64,000 nucleotides of DNA from Ruminococcaceae bacterium R-25 (GTDB lineage Bacteria; Bacillota; Clostridia; Saccharofermentanales; Saccharofermentanaceae), in NCBI GenBank assembly GCA_003149065.1, contig QGFZ01000004.1, positions 37,548 through 101,547 of the forward strand, given 5' to 3'. The notes beneath the pieces are model-generated. The model saw only the letters and a program-made list of their open reading frames with translations, was not told where the DNA came from and did not search any database. Shown piece after piece: positions 8,364-16,938 of this stretch (positions within the stretch are counted from its first letter, which is position 1; each line of letters begins with the position of its first letter). The position numbers and the translations under genes were made by a program.

Positions 8364-9187
8364 TGTATGATTCATACGGGGAGAATAGGCATACTGCAGA
8401 TAACATAAACCACGGTGTTATCAAGGGAAAGCAGTATTTCTTTGTTGATCAGAAGTTAGTGTTCAAGATAGTTCTTTGTGATGACGAAGAAAGATTCCTG
8501 GATCTTGAAAAGGACCTGATTGCCGAATACTTTGACAAAAAGGGCATTCCTTTTAGCGTGGATTGTTTTTATTCAGGTGAGGAACTGCTTGCAAACGACG
8601 TCCTTCTGGATATTGCAGACCTTATCATTCTCGATGTCGAGATGAAAGGCATAGACGGAATAACCGCTGCCAAAAAGATCAGGGAGAAGAACGATAAAGT
8701 CAATATCGCTTTCCTGTCTGCCCACATGAATTACTCCACTGACGGATATCACGTCAGAGCCATCAGATTCATCCTGAAAACATTAGATGACATTAAGGAT
8801 TATCTTTTTGAATGTCTGGACAGTGTTCTCACAAATGAGGACCTGAACGACAGGGAAATAACAATGGATTTTACGATAGGAAAACGCACGGTTAAGGTCA
8901 ATGACATCCTTTATCTTAAATCATGCGGAAACTACACGGCATTTGAGCTTTTGAACGACTCAAAAGAGAACTATATGATCAGGCATTCTTTAAAGCAGAC
9001 AACTGAAACCATGTCAGCATTTGATTTCGTATCAATAGCTTCGACTGTTACGGTCAATCTTCATCACATAAGAGCAGTTACCAGATATATGGTCTTACTT
9101 GATAACGGTGAAGAGATCCCCGTCTCGCAGAGAAAATACAACGAAGTCTGCCGTGCGTATACATTGTTTAGAGGGAAAAACGCATGA
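8363..9187 (+). CDS. LytTR-family response regulator (AgrA-like)
   Basis: An N-terminal receiver domain carries the acidic pocket LCDDEE and the phospho-acceptor Asp in LIILDVEMKG; a C-terminal LytTR DNA-binding domain follows (NDILYLKSCGNYT, SQRKYNEV). ATG 8363 has AGAGGATG before it and is coupled to the leader peptide. A GTG at 8459 would place the phospho-Asp at residue 59, as in typical family members, so the first 32 residues are uncertain. It overlaps the kinase gene by 4 bp. It is inferred to bind the paired TTTACATT repeats at 3081 and 10481, activating the ABC operon (including itself) and agrBD. Confidence 0.85.
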   Translation: MYDSYGENRHTADNINHGVIKGKQYFFVDQKLVFKIVLCDDEERFLDLEKDLIAEYFDKKGIPFSVDCFYSGEELLANDVLLDIADLIILDVEMKGIDGITAAKKIREKNDKVNIAFLSAHMNYSTDGYHVRAIRFILKTLDDIKDYLFECLDSVLTNEDLNDREITMDFTIGKRTVKVNDILYLKSCGNYTAFELLNDSKENYMIRHSLKQTTETMSAFDFVSIASTVTVNLHHIRAVTRYMVLLDNGEEIPVSQRKYNEVCRAYTLFRGKNA

Positions 9188-10476
9188 CGGAAAATGTATT
9201 GTCTTTAATCTCCAATTTGTTCAGTGTTCTGATCCATTATTCTTTTATGAAGTGCGTTTTAAACCGCAAAGCCGAAAAGAAACTGGATTATATCCTGATA
9301 GCGGTCCTTTATGCCGCAAGTTCCTTAAACTCTATTTTCATGAGCAGCAACGGAGTGGTAAAGCTCGCTATAGTAACGGTTGTTTATACGGTTTTCACTG
9401 TCCTCATTTTCAAGGTTTCCATTAAGAAGAGCATTCTTGCAAATGCCGTATATATCGGCATTGTAATATCTCTCGATATGTTAGCTTTACTGATCCTCCA
9501 AAAGATAATCAAAGCAGATGGTATTTCTGATGTCACGCTGCAAAACGGAGCATTTATCACTGAGCTTATATGTCAGCTTGTAATGCTCGTCATAGTGATG
9601 GTATTAAATATCGTCACGCAAAAAGGAGCCCTTTCCAATCTTGATATCAAGGGGTGGCTCACGTTTGCTTTATTTCCTCTGTTTACGCTTGCTTCCGTAG
9701 TCATTCTGGTATTTTCAGCCGATAAACAAAACATTAATGATATGTACTACGGTATAGCATTTCTTGCAGGGGGCATGCTTTTATTGAATATTCTGTTATT
9801 TATCCTGCTTGATAACGTTGTCAGGCGCGAAAATGACATCAGAAACAAGGAGAGGCTTTTGGAACAGACGGCACATATTAATCAAATGTACCGTTCGCTT
9901 TCCGAAGAGCGCGAAAAGCAGAAAGCACGTTCTCATGACTATATGAACCATTTGAATGTAATGCTCATGCTCGCGCGTGAAGGCAAAGTCGATGAAGAGA
10001 TCCATTACATTGAAGAACAGCTGGGCAAAGAGGTCCAGAGCGTTGACATCATAGATACCGGCAACACATTGATAAATGCCGTTTTGAACATCAAGTATCT
10101 TGAAGCAAAAGAGAAGGGCATCATCATTCCTTTTATTGCCGACAATTTAACAGGACTTAAGATAAGCGACAGCGACCTTGTCACCATACTTACGAATGTT
10201 TTGGATAATGCCATCGAAGCCGTTCAGAAGTGTGAGGAAAAACGACTCGTTTTCAAGATCATCAAAGATTACGACACACTCATAATCGACTCTTCGAATC
10301 CTTATGTCGGCCAGCTGCCGGATGAAGAAAGCCTCGTTACGACGAAGTCCGACAAAAACAACCACGGATTTGGTCTCGTAAACATCAAAAAGACCGTAGA
10401 AGCCAATAACGGCAACTGTTTCATCGATACCAAGGGCGGGATATTCCATATCTCGATCGCCATTCCGCTGGCTTAA
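9184..10476 (+). CDS. Sensor histidine kinase, GHKL/AgrC type
   Basis: The 430-residue product has six or seven transmembrane segments over the first 210 residues, which in AgrC kinases bind the peptide. A coiled linker follows, then a phospho-acceptor region SHDYMNHL with His near residue 251, and a GHKL ATPase with an N box (TNVLDNAIEA) and G box (NHGFGLVNIKK). It is translationally coupled to the LytTR regulator. It is the likely receptor for the AgrD-derived peptide encoded at 11178. Confidence 0.88.
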   Translation: MTENVLSLISNLFSVLIHYSFMKCVLNRKAEKKLDYILIAVLYAASSLNSIFMSSNGVVKLAIVTVVYTVFTVLIFKVSIKKSILANAVYIGIVISLDMLALLILQKIIKADGISDVTLQNGAFITELICQLVMLVIVMVLNIVTQKGALSNLDIKGWLTFALFPLFTLASVVILVFSADKQNINDMYYGIAFLAGGMLLLNILLFILLDNVVRRENDIRNKERLLEQTAHINQMYRSLSEEREKQKARSHDYMNHLNVMLMLAREGKVDEEIHYIEEQLGKEVQSVDIIDTGNTLINAVLNIKYLEAKEKGIIIPFIADNLTGLKISDSDLVTILTNVLDNAIEAVQKCEEKRLVFKIIKDYDTLIIDSSNPYVGQLPDEESLVTTKSDKNNHGFGLVNIKKTVEANNGNCFIDTKGGIFHISIAIPLA

Positions 10477-10480
10477 GGAT

Positions 10481-10516
10481 TTTACATTACCATTTTATTT
10501 TTTACATTGGCACCTG
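10481..10516 (+). promoter_or_regulatory. LytTR-type direct-repeat operator upstream of agrBD
   Basis: TTTACATTAC at 10481 and TTTACATTGG at 10501, followed by CACCTG, match the block at 3081 at 35 of 36 positions. The kinase stop is 5 bp upstream. The position just before agrB is exactly where an AgrA-type autoregulatory site is expected. Confidence 0.72.
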
Positions 10517-10531
10517 ACTTTTTGATTTTTA

Positions 10532-10558
10532 TTGTAGTGGGCCTTGACATTTTATATT
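10532..10558 (+). promoter_or_regulatory. Putative agrBD promoter
   Basis: TATATT at 10553-10558 is the -10 candidate, 52 bp after the second repeat start, with a weak TTGTAG -35 spaced 15 bp away as in the other boxed promoter. The TTGACA at 10544 is too near to act as its -35. Confidence 0.5.
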
Positions 10559-10600
10559 ATCAAATGAATTAAGGTTAAGGCCGCAAACAGGGGACAAAGA

Positions 10601-11194
10601 ATGGAAAACATATCTGCATTTATTGCGGATAGGATGTGTAAACTTGAGATCATTAAGAAAGATGATCTCAAGTTCTACTCTTACTCTATCCAGCTGCTTT
10701 TGGAGAGAACGATCGGATTGATCCTGATCGGCATCTTCGCGCTGGCCTTCAAGTCCTTTTTTGAGATCGCTGTTTTTGTTATCACATTTGCTTTGATCAG
10801 GATCCATTCTGACGGCATGCATTGCAAGACGAGCATAGGCTGTTTTATCACATCAGTGCTGATGTCGCTTTCCACTATACCCGTATCAACATGGCTTATG
10901 GCAAATCCGATAATCTGCAAGGAATGCGTTATGCTGTCGATAGTGGTTATTTTCGTGATCGGCACTATACGCGATCCGAATCTGGATCTTTCAGATAATG
11001 AGTTTTTCCGCTTAAGGATCAGGTCCCGCATCGGCATTTCGATAATCGGCCCGGTTGTTTTAAGCCTGCTGATGATACTGCCGGATAACAGGCTCGTCTA
11101 CTATTCGTCCGTCGGAATAATCTATAACGCATTGAATCTCATTACAGTAAAAATATTAAGAAGAGAGGTGTCAAAAAATGAACAAGAATGTTGA
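10601..11194 (+). CDS. agrB: AgrB-like peptide-processing membrane endopeptidase
   Basis: A 197-residue membrane protein that should cut and cyclise the AgrD precursor. His74 and Cys81 in DGMHCKTSIGC have the same 7-residue spacing as the catalytic His/Cys pair of staphylococcal AgrB. About five hydrophobic segments follow a short cytoplasmic N-terminus. It is preceded by the LytTR box and overlaps agrD by 17 bp, so the two are co-translated. Family assignment rests on the catalytic pair, the length and the neighbours. Confidence 0.85.
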   Translation: MENISAFIADRMCKLEIIKKDDLKFYSYSIQLLLERTIGLILIGIFALAFKSFFEIAVFVITFALIRIHSDGMHCKTSIGCFITSVLMSLSTIPVSTWLMANPIICKECVMLSIVVIFVIGTIRDPNLDLSDNEFFRLRIRSRIGISIIGPVVLSLLMILPDNRLVYYSSVGIIYNALNLITVKILRREVSKNEQEC

Positions 11195-11318
11195 GAGAAT
11201 CGTTCTCGAAAAGGTTGAAAGGCTGACAAGAAAGAATGCGAACGCAACGCAATCTTATACGGATCTGCCGAAGTGCACATTCCTGATCCATCAGCCTAAG
11301 AGACCGAAGCATCAGTAA
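11178..11318 (+). CDS. agrD: AgrD-like cyclic autoinducer peptide precursor, 46 residues
   Basis: The small gene has an AGAGGTG site and lies across the agrB stop. The product has a charged amphipathic N-terminal helix (VERIVLEKVERLTRK), a linker, then LPKCTFLIHQPKRPKHQ. Cys34 followed by hydrophobic residues and a QPKRP tail matches the layout of clostridial AgrD precursors, where the Cys closes a thiolactone and the Pro-containing tail is removed by AgrB. The mature ring is probably Cys-Thr-Phe-Leu-Ile or one residue longer; its N-terminal trim site is not visible. A strong terminator follows. Confidence 0.8.
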   Translation: MNKNVERIVLEKVERLTRKNANATQSYTDLPKCTFLIHQPKRPKHQ

Positions 11319-11348
11319 TTAAAAGGGTTTTCCTCAGAAACCAAATAC

Positions 11349-11380
11349 AGGGGTTGTTTTTGAAAACAACCCCTTTATTC
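11349..11380 (+). terminator. Intrinsic terminator of agrBD
   Basis: AGGGGTTGTTTT and AAAACAACCCCT form a near-perfect hairpin followed by TTATT, 30 bp after the agrD stop. Confidence 0.85.
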
Positions 11381-11397
11381 ATTTCTGTAAAAACTAA

Positions 11398-11424
11398 AAA
11401 GGGCTCCGGTGTGGAAGGCCCTTT
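11398..11424 (-). terminator. Intrinsic terminator of the GGDEF/EAL gene
   Basis: On the minus strand AAAGGGC and GCCCTTT form a hairpin followed by a T-rich run, about 35 bp after the stop at 11461. Confidence 0.7.
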
Positions 11425-11460
11425 CTAGCGTTGAAAAAATTTACTCTTACCGGATGTAAA

Positions 11461-13188
11461 TTACACCTCGGGTTTGACTAGTTTATAAGCCTCTTCGGGA
11501 GGCATCGGCTTGCCCCAGATATAACCCTGGATGTAGTCGCAGCCGATGTCCCTTAAGACTTCGATCTGGTCGGGCGATTCAACGCCCTCGGAGATGACTT
11601 TCAGATCGAGCGTGTGGCCGATGTTGATGATCATGGCAACATACTGCTTGGAAGAATCGCTCTGGTTCATCTTGTCGATAAAGGACTTATCGATCTTGAG
11701 CAGGTCAGACGGGAAGTTTGTCAGGTAGCTTAAGGAGGAATATCCTGTACCGAAATCGTCAATGGCGACCTTCATTCCCATCTGCTTGAGCTCGTCGATG
11801 CGCTGCAGAGCCTGCTCGGCGGAATCTATCATTATGGATTCCGTTATCTCTATCTCGATCATTGAAGGCGGTACGTTATGCTTGTTCAAAACTCGTTTTA
11901 CGTCTTCAATGAAGTTATTTTTCATGAGGTGCCTTACAGATACATTAACGCTCAACAGGATCTCTTCTCCGGAATCCTTTGCAACGTTTTTTATGAACTG
12001 GACGGCATTCTCAAATACACACATATCAATACGGTCTACAAGACCGGTCTTCTCGGCTACAGGAATGAATTCGACAGGACTTATGTAGTTTCCGTTGTCA
12101 TCTTTCATTCTGGCGAGGGCCTCAAAGCCTCTCAGCTTGTGGGTCAGATCGAACTGGGGCTGGAGGTGGTAGAAGATCTTGTCTTCGTTTAATGCGGAAC
12201 GGATCTTGCGCTCGATCTCAAGCTCTTTTTCGGTATTGAAGACCTCAGGTACAAATCTCATGATCCTGCTGCCTGTACCTTTCTTCTTTATCTCATGTAA
12301 TACCGCATCAGAGAAAGTGAAGAGGTTATCCAGAACATCACTGTCTTCCGGACAGAGAGCGTAGCCGAAGCAGGCTGTCATGTAGTAATCGCAGTCATCG
12401 ATCGTGATCTTCTTTTCGAGATTGGACCTGTAGATAGCGATGGTGTTTTCGATCTGATCTTCTGATTTGTAGCCGCTTAAGATGAGCATAAATTCATCGC
12501 CTGTGATCCTGGCTACGAAATCAGTAGTTCCCGTTTTCTGAGAATTCGCGAGATCTTTCCATCTTTTCGCGATCTCTTTGAGGACCTGGTCGCCGGTGTC
12601 GTGTCCCATGGTGTCGTTGATGCTCTTAAAATCATTTAGGTCTATGGAGACCAGCGCAAATCTTTCGTTGCGTCTTAAGAGTTCTGACATAAGCTCGCTG
12701 CACGCAAAACGGTTAGGAAGGCCGGTGAGCATGTCCGTTACAGCCTGTTCGCGGAGAGTGTTCTGGTACTTAACGATCTTTCTGTTAGACAGGAAGATGA
12801 CCGTAATCGCAGTAATGGCCATAATGCAGTTGAAAAAGCCGGGGAGATTTCTGTAGTTCTGCCTTATGAAAACGTTGATGTACATTGGCGGGACCGATAA
12901 CAGGAGCAGGAATAATGAAACAAAATAACCTGTCCTGCGGAACAGTACGGTGAGGCAGATGAAGCAGATGTTAGTAAGGAGCGAGAAAACGCCACTCAGA
13001 GACTTGTACTCGATCGGCAGGCCGAACAGATTGATCGTTCCGGGGTTTCTCGCAACTGCAACAGTCAGAGAGGAGGCAATCGCATAGAGCAACAGCAAAA
13101 GAACAAATGCGCTTCTTGGAGCTTCCTTGTCAAGAGAAAGCTTGCGCAGTGTCTTATCGACGCGGTTGTTTTCCGTCTGCCTTGTCAT
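11461..13188 (-). CDS. Membrane GGDEF-EAL cyclic-di-GMP protein
   Basis: The 575-residue product has about five transmembrane segments in residues 25-150, a GGDEF domain (about 155-310) and an EAL domain (about 320-570). The cyclase signature is ITGDEF, with Thr in place of the first Gly, so cyclase activity may be weak or absent. The EAL half looks intact: FEALARM, EIEITES, DDFGTGYSSL, KIDKSF. The protein is therefore more likely a phosphodiesterase of cyclic-di-GMP than a synthase. It stands alone, with its own terminator. Confidence 0.88.
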   Translation of the reverse strand: MTRQTENNRVDKTLRKLSLDKEAPRSAFVLLLLLYAIASSLTVAVARNPGTINLFGLPIEYKSLSGVFSLLTNICFICLTVLFRRTGYFVSLFLLLLSVPPMYINVFIRQNYRNLPGFFNCIMAITAITVIFLSNRKIVKYQNTLREQAVTDMLTGLPNRFACSELMSELLRRNERFALVSIDLNDFKSINDTMGHDTGDQVLKEIAKRWKDLANSQKTGTTDFVARITGDEFMLILSGYKSEDQIENTIAIYRSNLEKKITIDDCDYYMTACFGYALCPEDSDVLDNLFTFSDAVLHEIKKKGTGSRIMRFVPEVFNTEKELEIERKIRSALNEDKIFYHLQPQFDLTHKLRGFEALARMKDDNGNYISPVEFIPVAEKTGLVDRIDMCVFENAVQFIKNVAKDSGEEILLSVNVSVRHLMKNNFIEDVKRVLNKHNVPPSMIEIEITESIMIDSAEQALQRIDELKQMGMKVAIDDFGTGYSSLSYLTNFPSDLLKIDKSFIDKMNQSDSSKQYVAMIINIGHTLDLKVISEGVESPDQIEVLRDIGCDYIQGYIWGKPMPPEEAYKLVKPEV

Positions 13189-13311
13189 TAAAAATCACCC
13201 TTGTTTATGTTTTTGAGTATATTAATGACATTGTAGCAACTGGAAATGCCGAAAACTTGCTCTAAATTGTTACCTGAGTAACCATACAGAGTACAAACTG
13301 TAAAGAATTTT

Positions 13312-14202
13312 TTAACGGTTCTCCCACTCTTTTCTGTATTCCCTGGGTGATTTCTCAAAAAATTTGCGGAATGTCTCTGACATATAGCTTACTCCGCCAA
13401 AGCCTGTGCGTGAGGCGATCTCGGTCATGGGGATCTTGCCGGAACGCAGTAATTCAGCCACTTTGCGGCACCTCAAGTGCATCAGGTAATTGATCGGCGA
13501 TTCACCTACATACTGGTGGAATAATGTGTTGCATAAAGACTTGCTTATGCTGCCGCTGGCAGCGATATCAGCTAATGTTACCTGATCCTGGTAGTTGTTT
13601 GAGATGAAGTGCATCATGGACTTGAAAGACTGGATCCTGGGATCTGACACAACGTCTTCGGTCGCTCCAAGCGTCTCGGCATGTTTTCTTATAATGTCCC
13701 ATATCTGATAGAACTGCTTCGTAATCGCAAAAGGATCATGCCTTAGATCAGGCATCCCGAGAACGAGATTCCTTATAGATTCAGTGTGTTCATTGATATA
13801 GCGGAATCTCAGATAGGGGAGATCCGGATTCTCGGTAATAGGCCTTACGGCCTGCATCTCCACCGTGATCGAGTTCACGAGTATGCTCGGGTGGAGTATG
13901 CAGATGACGTATTTTGCAACCTCTCCGTTAACTGTCATGTTGTAGTGGATCTGGTTTGAATTAACGACGATCGTGTCGCCGGCCCTTAAGAGAAGCTCTT
14001 TGCCGTTAACAAAATATGCTACCTGGCCTTCCTTAATGGTCATTATCTCAATGTCTTCGTGGAAGTGCGGAACGCCTTCCCATGTGACCTTGGGAGCGAT
14101 CCAGCCGTCGTAGATATAGGATGGGAAGTTGGGATCGTCGTAATTTACTATCTCGGAGCCGTCGTCTCTTTTAACGATGAGACCCATCTGTTCTATCTTC
14201 AT
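13312..14202 (-). CDS. AraC-family transcriptional regulator
   Basis: The 296-residue product has an N-terminal cupin-like sensing domain (HFHEDIEIMTI, VVNSNQIHYN) and a C-terminal pair of helix-turn-helix motifs (VTLADIAASGSISKSLCNTLF and GFGGVSYMSETFRKFFEKSP). Start 14202 is chosen over the in-frame start at 14238 because GGAGAAA lies 9-10 bp upstream. It is divergent from the ABC exporter genes at 14351, which it may regulate. Confidence 0.85.
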   Translation of the reverse strand: MKIEQMGLIVKRDDGSEIVNYDDPNFPSYIYDGWIAPKVTWEGVPHFHEDIEIMTIKEGQVAYFVNGKELLLRAGDTIVVNSNQIHYNMTVNGEVAKYVICILHPSILVNSITVEMQAVRPITENPDLPYLRFRYINEHTESIRNLVLGMPDLRHDPFAITKQFYQIWDIIRKHAETLGATEDVVSDPRIQSFKSMMHFISNNYQDQVTLADIAASGSISKSLCNTLFHQYVGESPINYLMHLRCRKVAELLRSGKIPMTEIASRTGFGGVSYMSETFRKFFEKSPREYRKEWENR

Positions 14203-14350
14203 AACAATATTTCTCCAAATTTGCGAAAAGTATAACAATCTTACACGGCTGTGGAAAATAGTTATAAAAACAAGGCATTTATAAACTGTTTTCGCGCTTC
14301 TATCTACAATATACTTGCAATCGAACAGAAAAGAAAGAGGGAAATTACTT

Positions 14351-15304
14351 ATGAGTGCAAATTCGGGAAATGAAGCTGTAGTAATGAAAAACGTCTGTAA
14401 AGACTTTAAGGTGCTTAACCGCCATGAGGGCTTAAAGGGCAGTATCCGCGACTTGTTTTCGAGAGATTATAAGACCGTGTCTGCGGTAAAAGATGTAACC
14501 ATGACCGTCAATAAGGGCGAGATCATCGGATACTTAGGCCCTAACGGCGCAGGAAAGTCCACCACCATCAAGATGATGACAGGCGTGCTTGAGCCCACTT
14601 CAGGCGAGATCCTGGTCAACGGCAAGGTGCCTTATAAGAACAGAACTGTGAACTGTGAAAACATCGGCGTAGTCTTCGGACAGCGAAGCCAGCTCTGGTG
14701 GTCACTGCCGCTGGTCGAATCCTTCAAGCTCTTACGTGACCTCTATATGGTTCCGCAGAAGGACTACGACGCCATGATTGACCTCTACCGTTCGCTCGTT
14801 GATATCGAGCCGATCCTCCATAAGCCCGTAAGACAAATGTCTCTGGGCCAGAGAACCTTGAGCGACATCCTCGCAGCGTTCCTGCACAACCCTCCGATCG
14901 TATTTTTGGACGAACCCACGATCGGTCTGGACGTATCGATGAAGGCGAAGATCCGTGAGCTCATCCTGGGCCTTAATAAGGAAAAGAATACAACCGTAAT
15001 CCTTACCACCCACGACATGGGCGACGTTGATGCACTCTGCAAGAGGATCATCATCATCGACAAGGGCACAAAGATCTACGACAACGACATTGAGCACCTG
15101 AAGAATTACTTCGGATCTTACAGAACATTGAAGCTCAAGCTCGCTGACGATTCATGGGAAGAATACCTGATCGACGAAAAGACCACGGATGTCATGGACG
15201 TCATCATGGAAAAGCAGAAGGAAAAGAAGATAAAGGACGTAAAGATCTTAGAGATCTCTACAGAAGAAGTAATCAAGAAAATCTACGAAGGGAGCGCAAA
15301 ATGA
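14351..15304 (+). CDS. ABC exporter ATP-binding protein (ABC-2/DUF990 type)
   Basis: The 317-residue ATPase has Walker A GPNGAGKST, signature MSLGQRTLSD, Walker B PIVFLDEP and switch TTHD. The long N-terminal start (RHEGLKGSIRDLF) and the VVFGQRSQLWW Q-loop region are typical of ATPases paired with two ABC2_membrane_6-type permeases. The start at 14351 has AGAGGGA upstream. Its stop overlaps the start of the next gene, so the three genes form one exporter. Substrate not evident. Confidence 0.88.
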   Translation: MSANSGNEAVVMKNVCKDFKVLNRHEGLKGSIRDLFSRDYKTVSAVKDVTMTVNKGEIIGYLGPNGAGKSTTIKMMTGVLEPTSGEILVNGKVPYKNRTVNCENIGVVFGQRSQLWWSLPLVESFKLLRDLYMVPQKDYDAMIDLYRSLVDIEPILHKPVRQMSLGQRTLSDILAAFLHNPPIVFLDEPTIGLDVSMKAKIRELILGLNKEKNTTVILTTHDMGDVDALCKRIIIIDKGTKIYDNDIEHLKNYFGSYRTLKLKLADDSWEEYLIDEKTTDVMDVIMEKQKEKKIKDVKILEISTEEVIKKIYEGSAK

Positions 15305-16110
15305 ATCCCAAAAGGCTGTTATCAATAACAAGGGCCGGGATAATGGAGTCACTGCAGTTCAGACTCGGCATCTTTGTTACTCTTTTCGCGAACCTGATCT
15401 ATCTGGTTCTCGTTTACTATCTCTGGAAAGCCATCTACGATTCGTCCGGCACGGATGTCGTAAACGGCATGACATTCTCAGACACCATGATCTACCTGAT
15501 CCTTGCAACGGCTCTTTTCAACTTTTTGGAAATGTTCGTCGTCTGGGACATGAGCAGGAAGATCCAGTCGGGCTCGCTCGTACTTGATCTGTTAAAACCT
15601 ATGCGTTTCCGTAAATATACCTTCTGGTCGTACACCGGAAATCACGTGGTCCAGTTCGTGCTGACATTCATCCCGACATTCATCGTCGTCATGATCGTAA
15701 CTCATGGTGCGATACCTTTAGGCTTGAATCTTGTGTGGTTCCTGATCGCCACGGTTTTCGCACTGATCATAAACTACAACATCGAGATGCTGGTCGCGCC
15801 GATCTGTCTTTTCACCGAATCGACATGGGGTATCAACATCGTAAAAGAGACGATCGTTCTGCTGCTCTCGGGCGCTTCGATACCGCTGGCATTCTTCCCT
15901 GAAAAGGCAAGGATCGTCGTGCAGTATCTGCCTTTCAGAGCGGTTTACGACATACCGTTGTCGATCTTACTCGACAAGAGCGGATCAGATAACTGGCAGG
16001 GACTTTTGCAGCTCTTCGGACTGCAGCTCGTATGGCTCGTCGTGCTCACGGCAGCGGGCAACTTATTCTGGAATTGTGCGGTGAAGAAAGTCACCGTGAA
16101 CGGAGGCTGA
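15301..16110 (+). CDS. ABC exporter permease 1 (DUF990-like)
   Basis: A 269-residue membrane protein with about six segments, beginning MNPKRLLSITRAGIMESLQF and containing SGSLVLDLLKPM, a feature of this ABC-2 permease family. It overlaps the ATPase gene by 4 bp and is followed 1 bp later by the second permease. It likely forms a heterodimer with that protein. Confidence 0.82.
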   Translation: MNPKRLLSITRAGIMESLQFRLGIFVTLFANLIYLVLVYYLWKAIYDSSGTDVVNGMTFSDTMIYLILATALFNFLEMFVVWDMSRKIQSGSLVLDLLKPMRFRKYTFWSYTGNHVVQFVLTFIPTFIVVMIVTHGAIPLGLNLVWFLIATVFALIINYNIEMLVAPICLFTESTWGINIVKETIVLLLSGASIPLAFFPEKARIVVQYLPFRAVYDIPLSILLDKSGSDNWQGLLQLFGLQLVWLVVLTAAGNLFWNCAVKKVTVNGG

Positions 16111-16111
16111 C

Positions 16112-16915
16112 ATGCGCAAAAGAGGACTGAGATTTTACGCGAGAATGTACAGAAAGATTCTCGTACAGGACCTTAAGAGCAAGATGAGCTATCGTGCGGA
16201 TTTCGTCATCTCGACATTCGGCATGATAATGACGAATCTGTCAGGCTTTGTCACCTTCATGATCCTGTTCCAAAACTTCCCGACGATCAACGGTTGGGAC
16301 TACCACCACATGCTGTTCCTGTACGGCTTTTCGCTGGTCGCGCTGACACCCGTTCAATGCTTCTTCGATAACAACTGGAACCTTCGTTTTATGGTGCAGA
16401 GCGGCGACTTCATCAAGTACTGCTTCAGGCCGGTCAACGTGTTCTTCTACTTCATTTCCGAAGTGTTTGACGTGAAGGGTTTAGGCCAGCTCGCATTCGG
16501 CATCGGCACCATAGTCTATGCGTGGATCAAGATAGGGATACCTGTTACACCCTTGATCATCCTGAAGCTGATCGTTTTCCTGCTGACCGCATCCCTGTTC
16601 ATGATCGCCCTGATGAACTTCGCAGCCGCAACATGCTTCTGGATCAAGGGCTCCGGCTACGTAATGGTAATCATGTTCCGCTTCAAGGATTTCGCGAAAT
16701 ATCCGTCGTCGATCTTCGAAGGGATCTTCAAGATCATCTTCACGTTCATCATCCCGATCGCGTTCATCGCTTACTACCCGAGCCTCGTGATCCTCACACC
16801 GGACAACGTTCCGCTGCTTTCCTGGATCTCGCCCTTGTACGGTTTCGTGTTCGTGTTCTTAAGCTACAAGTTCTGGATGTTAGGCGTTAGAAAATACGAC
16901 TTCACAGGTTCATAA
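16112..16915 (+). CDS. ABC exporter permease 2 (DUF990-like)
   Basis: A 267-residue membrane protein with about six segments; QSGDFIKYCFRPVNVFFYF corresponds to the SGSLVLDLLKPM region of the first permease. It completes the three-gene exporter. Its stop codon touches the alternative ATG of the following DinB-like gene. Confidence 0.82.
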   Translation: MRKRGLRFYARMYRKILVQDLKSKMSYRADFVISTFGMIMTNLSGFVTFMILFQNFPTINGWDYHHMLFLYGFSLVALTPVQCFFDNNWNLRFMVQSGDFIKYCFRPVNVFFYFISEVFDVKGLGQLAFGIGTIVYAWIKIGIPVTPLIILKLIVFLLTASLFMIALMNFAAATCFWIKGSGYVMVIMFRFKDFAKYPSSIFEGIFKIIFTFIIPIAFIAYYPSLVILTPDNVPLLSWISPLYGFVFVFLSYKFWMLGVRKYDFTGS

Positions 16916-16938
16916 TGTTTTACATGGAGGATAAGAAA

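Noticed and set aside
10544..10549. TTGACA before agrB as a -35 box
   Set aside because: Only a few bases separate it from the -10 candidate; the spacing relative to the LytTR box favours the weaker upstream element.
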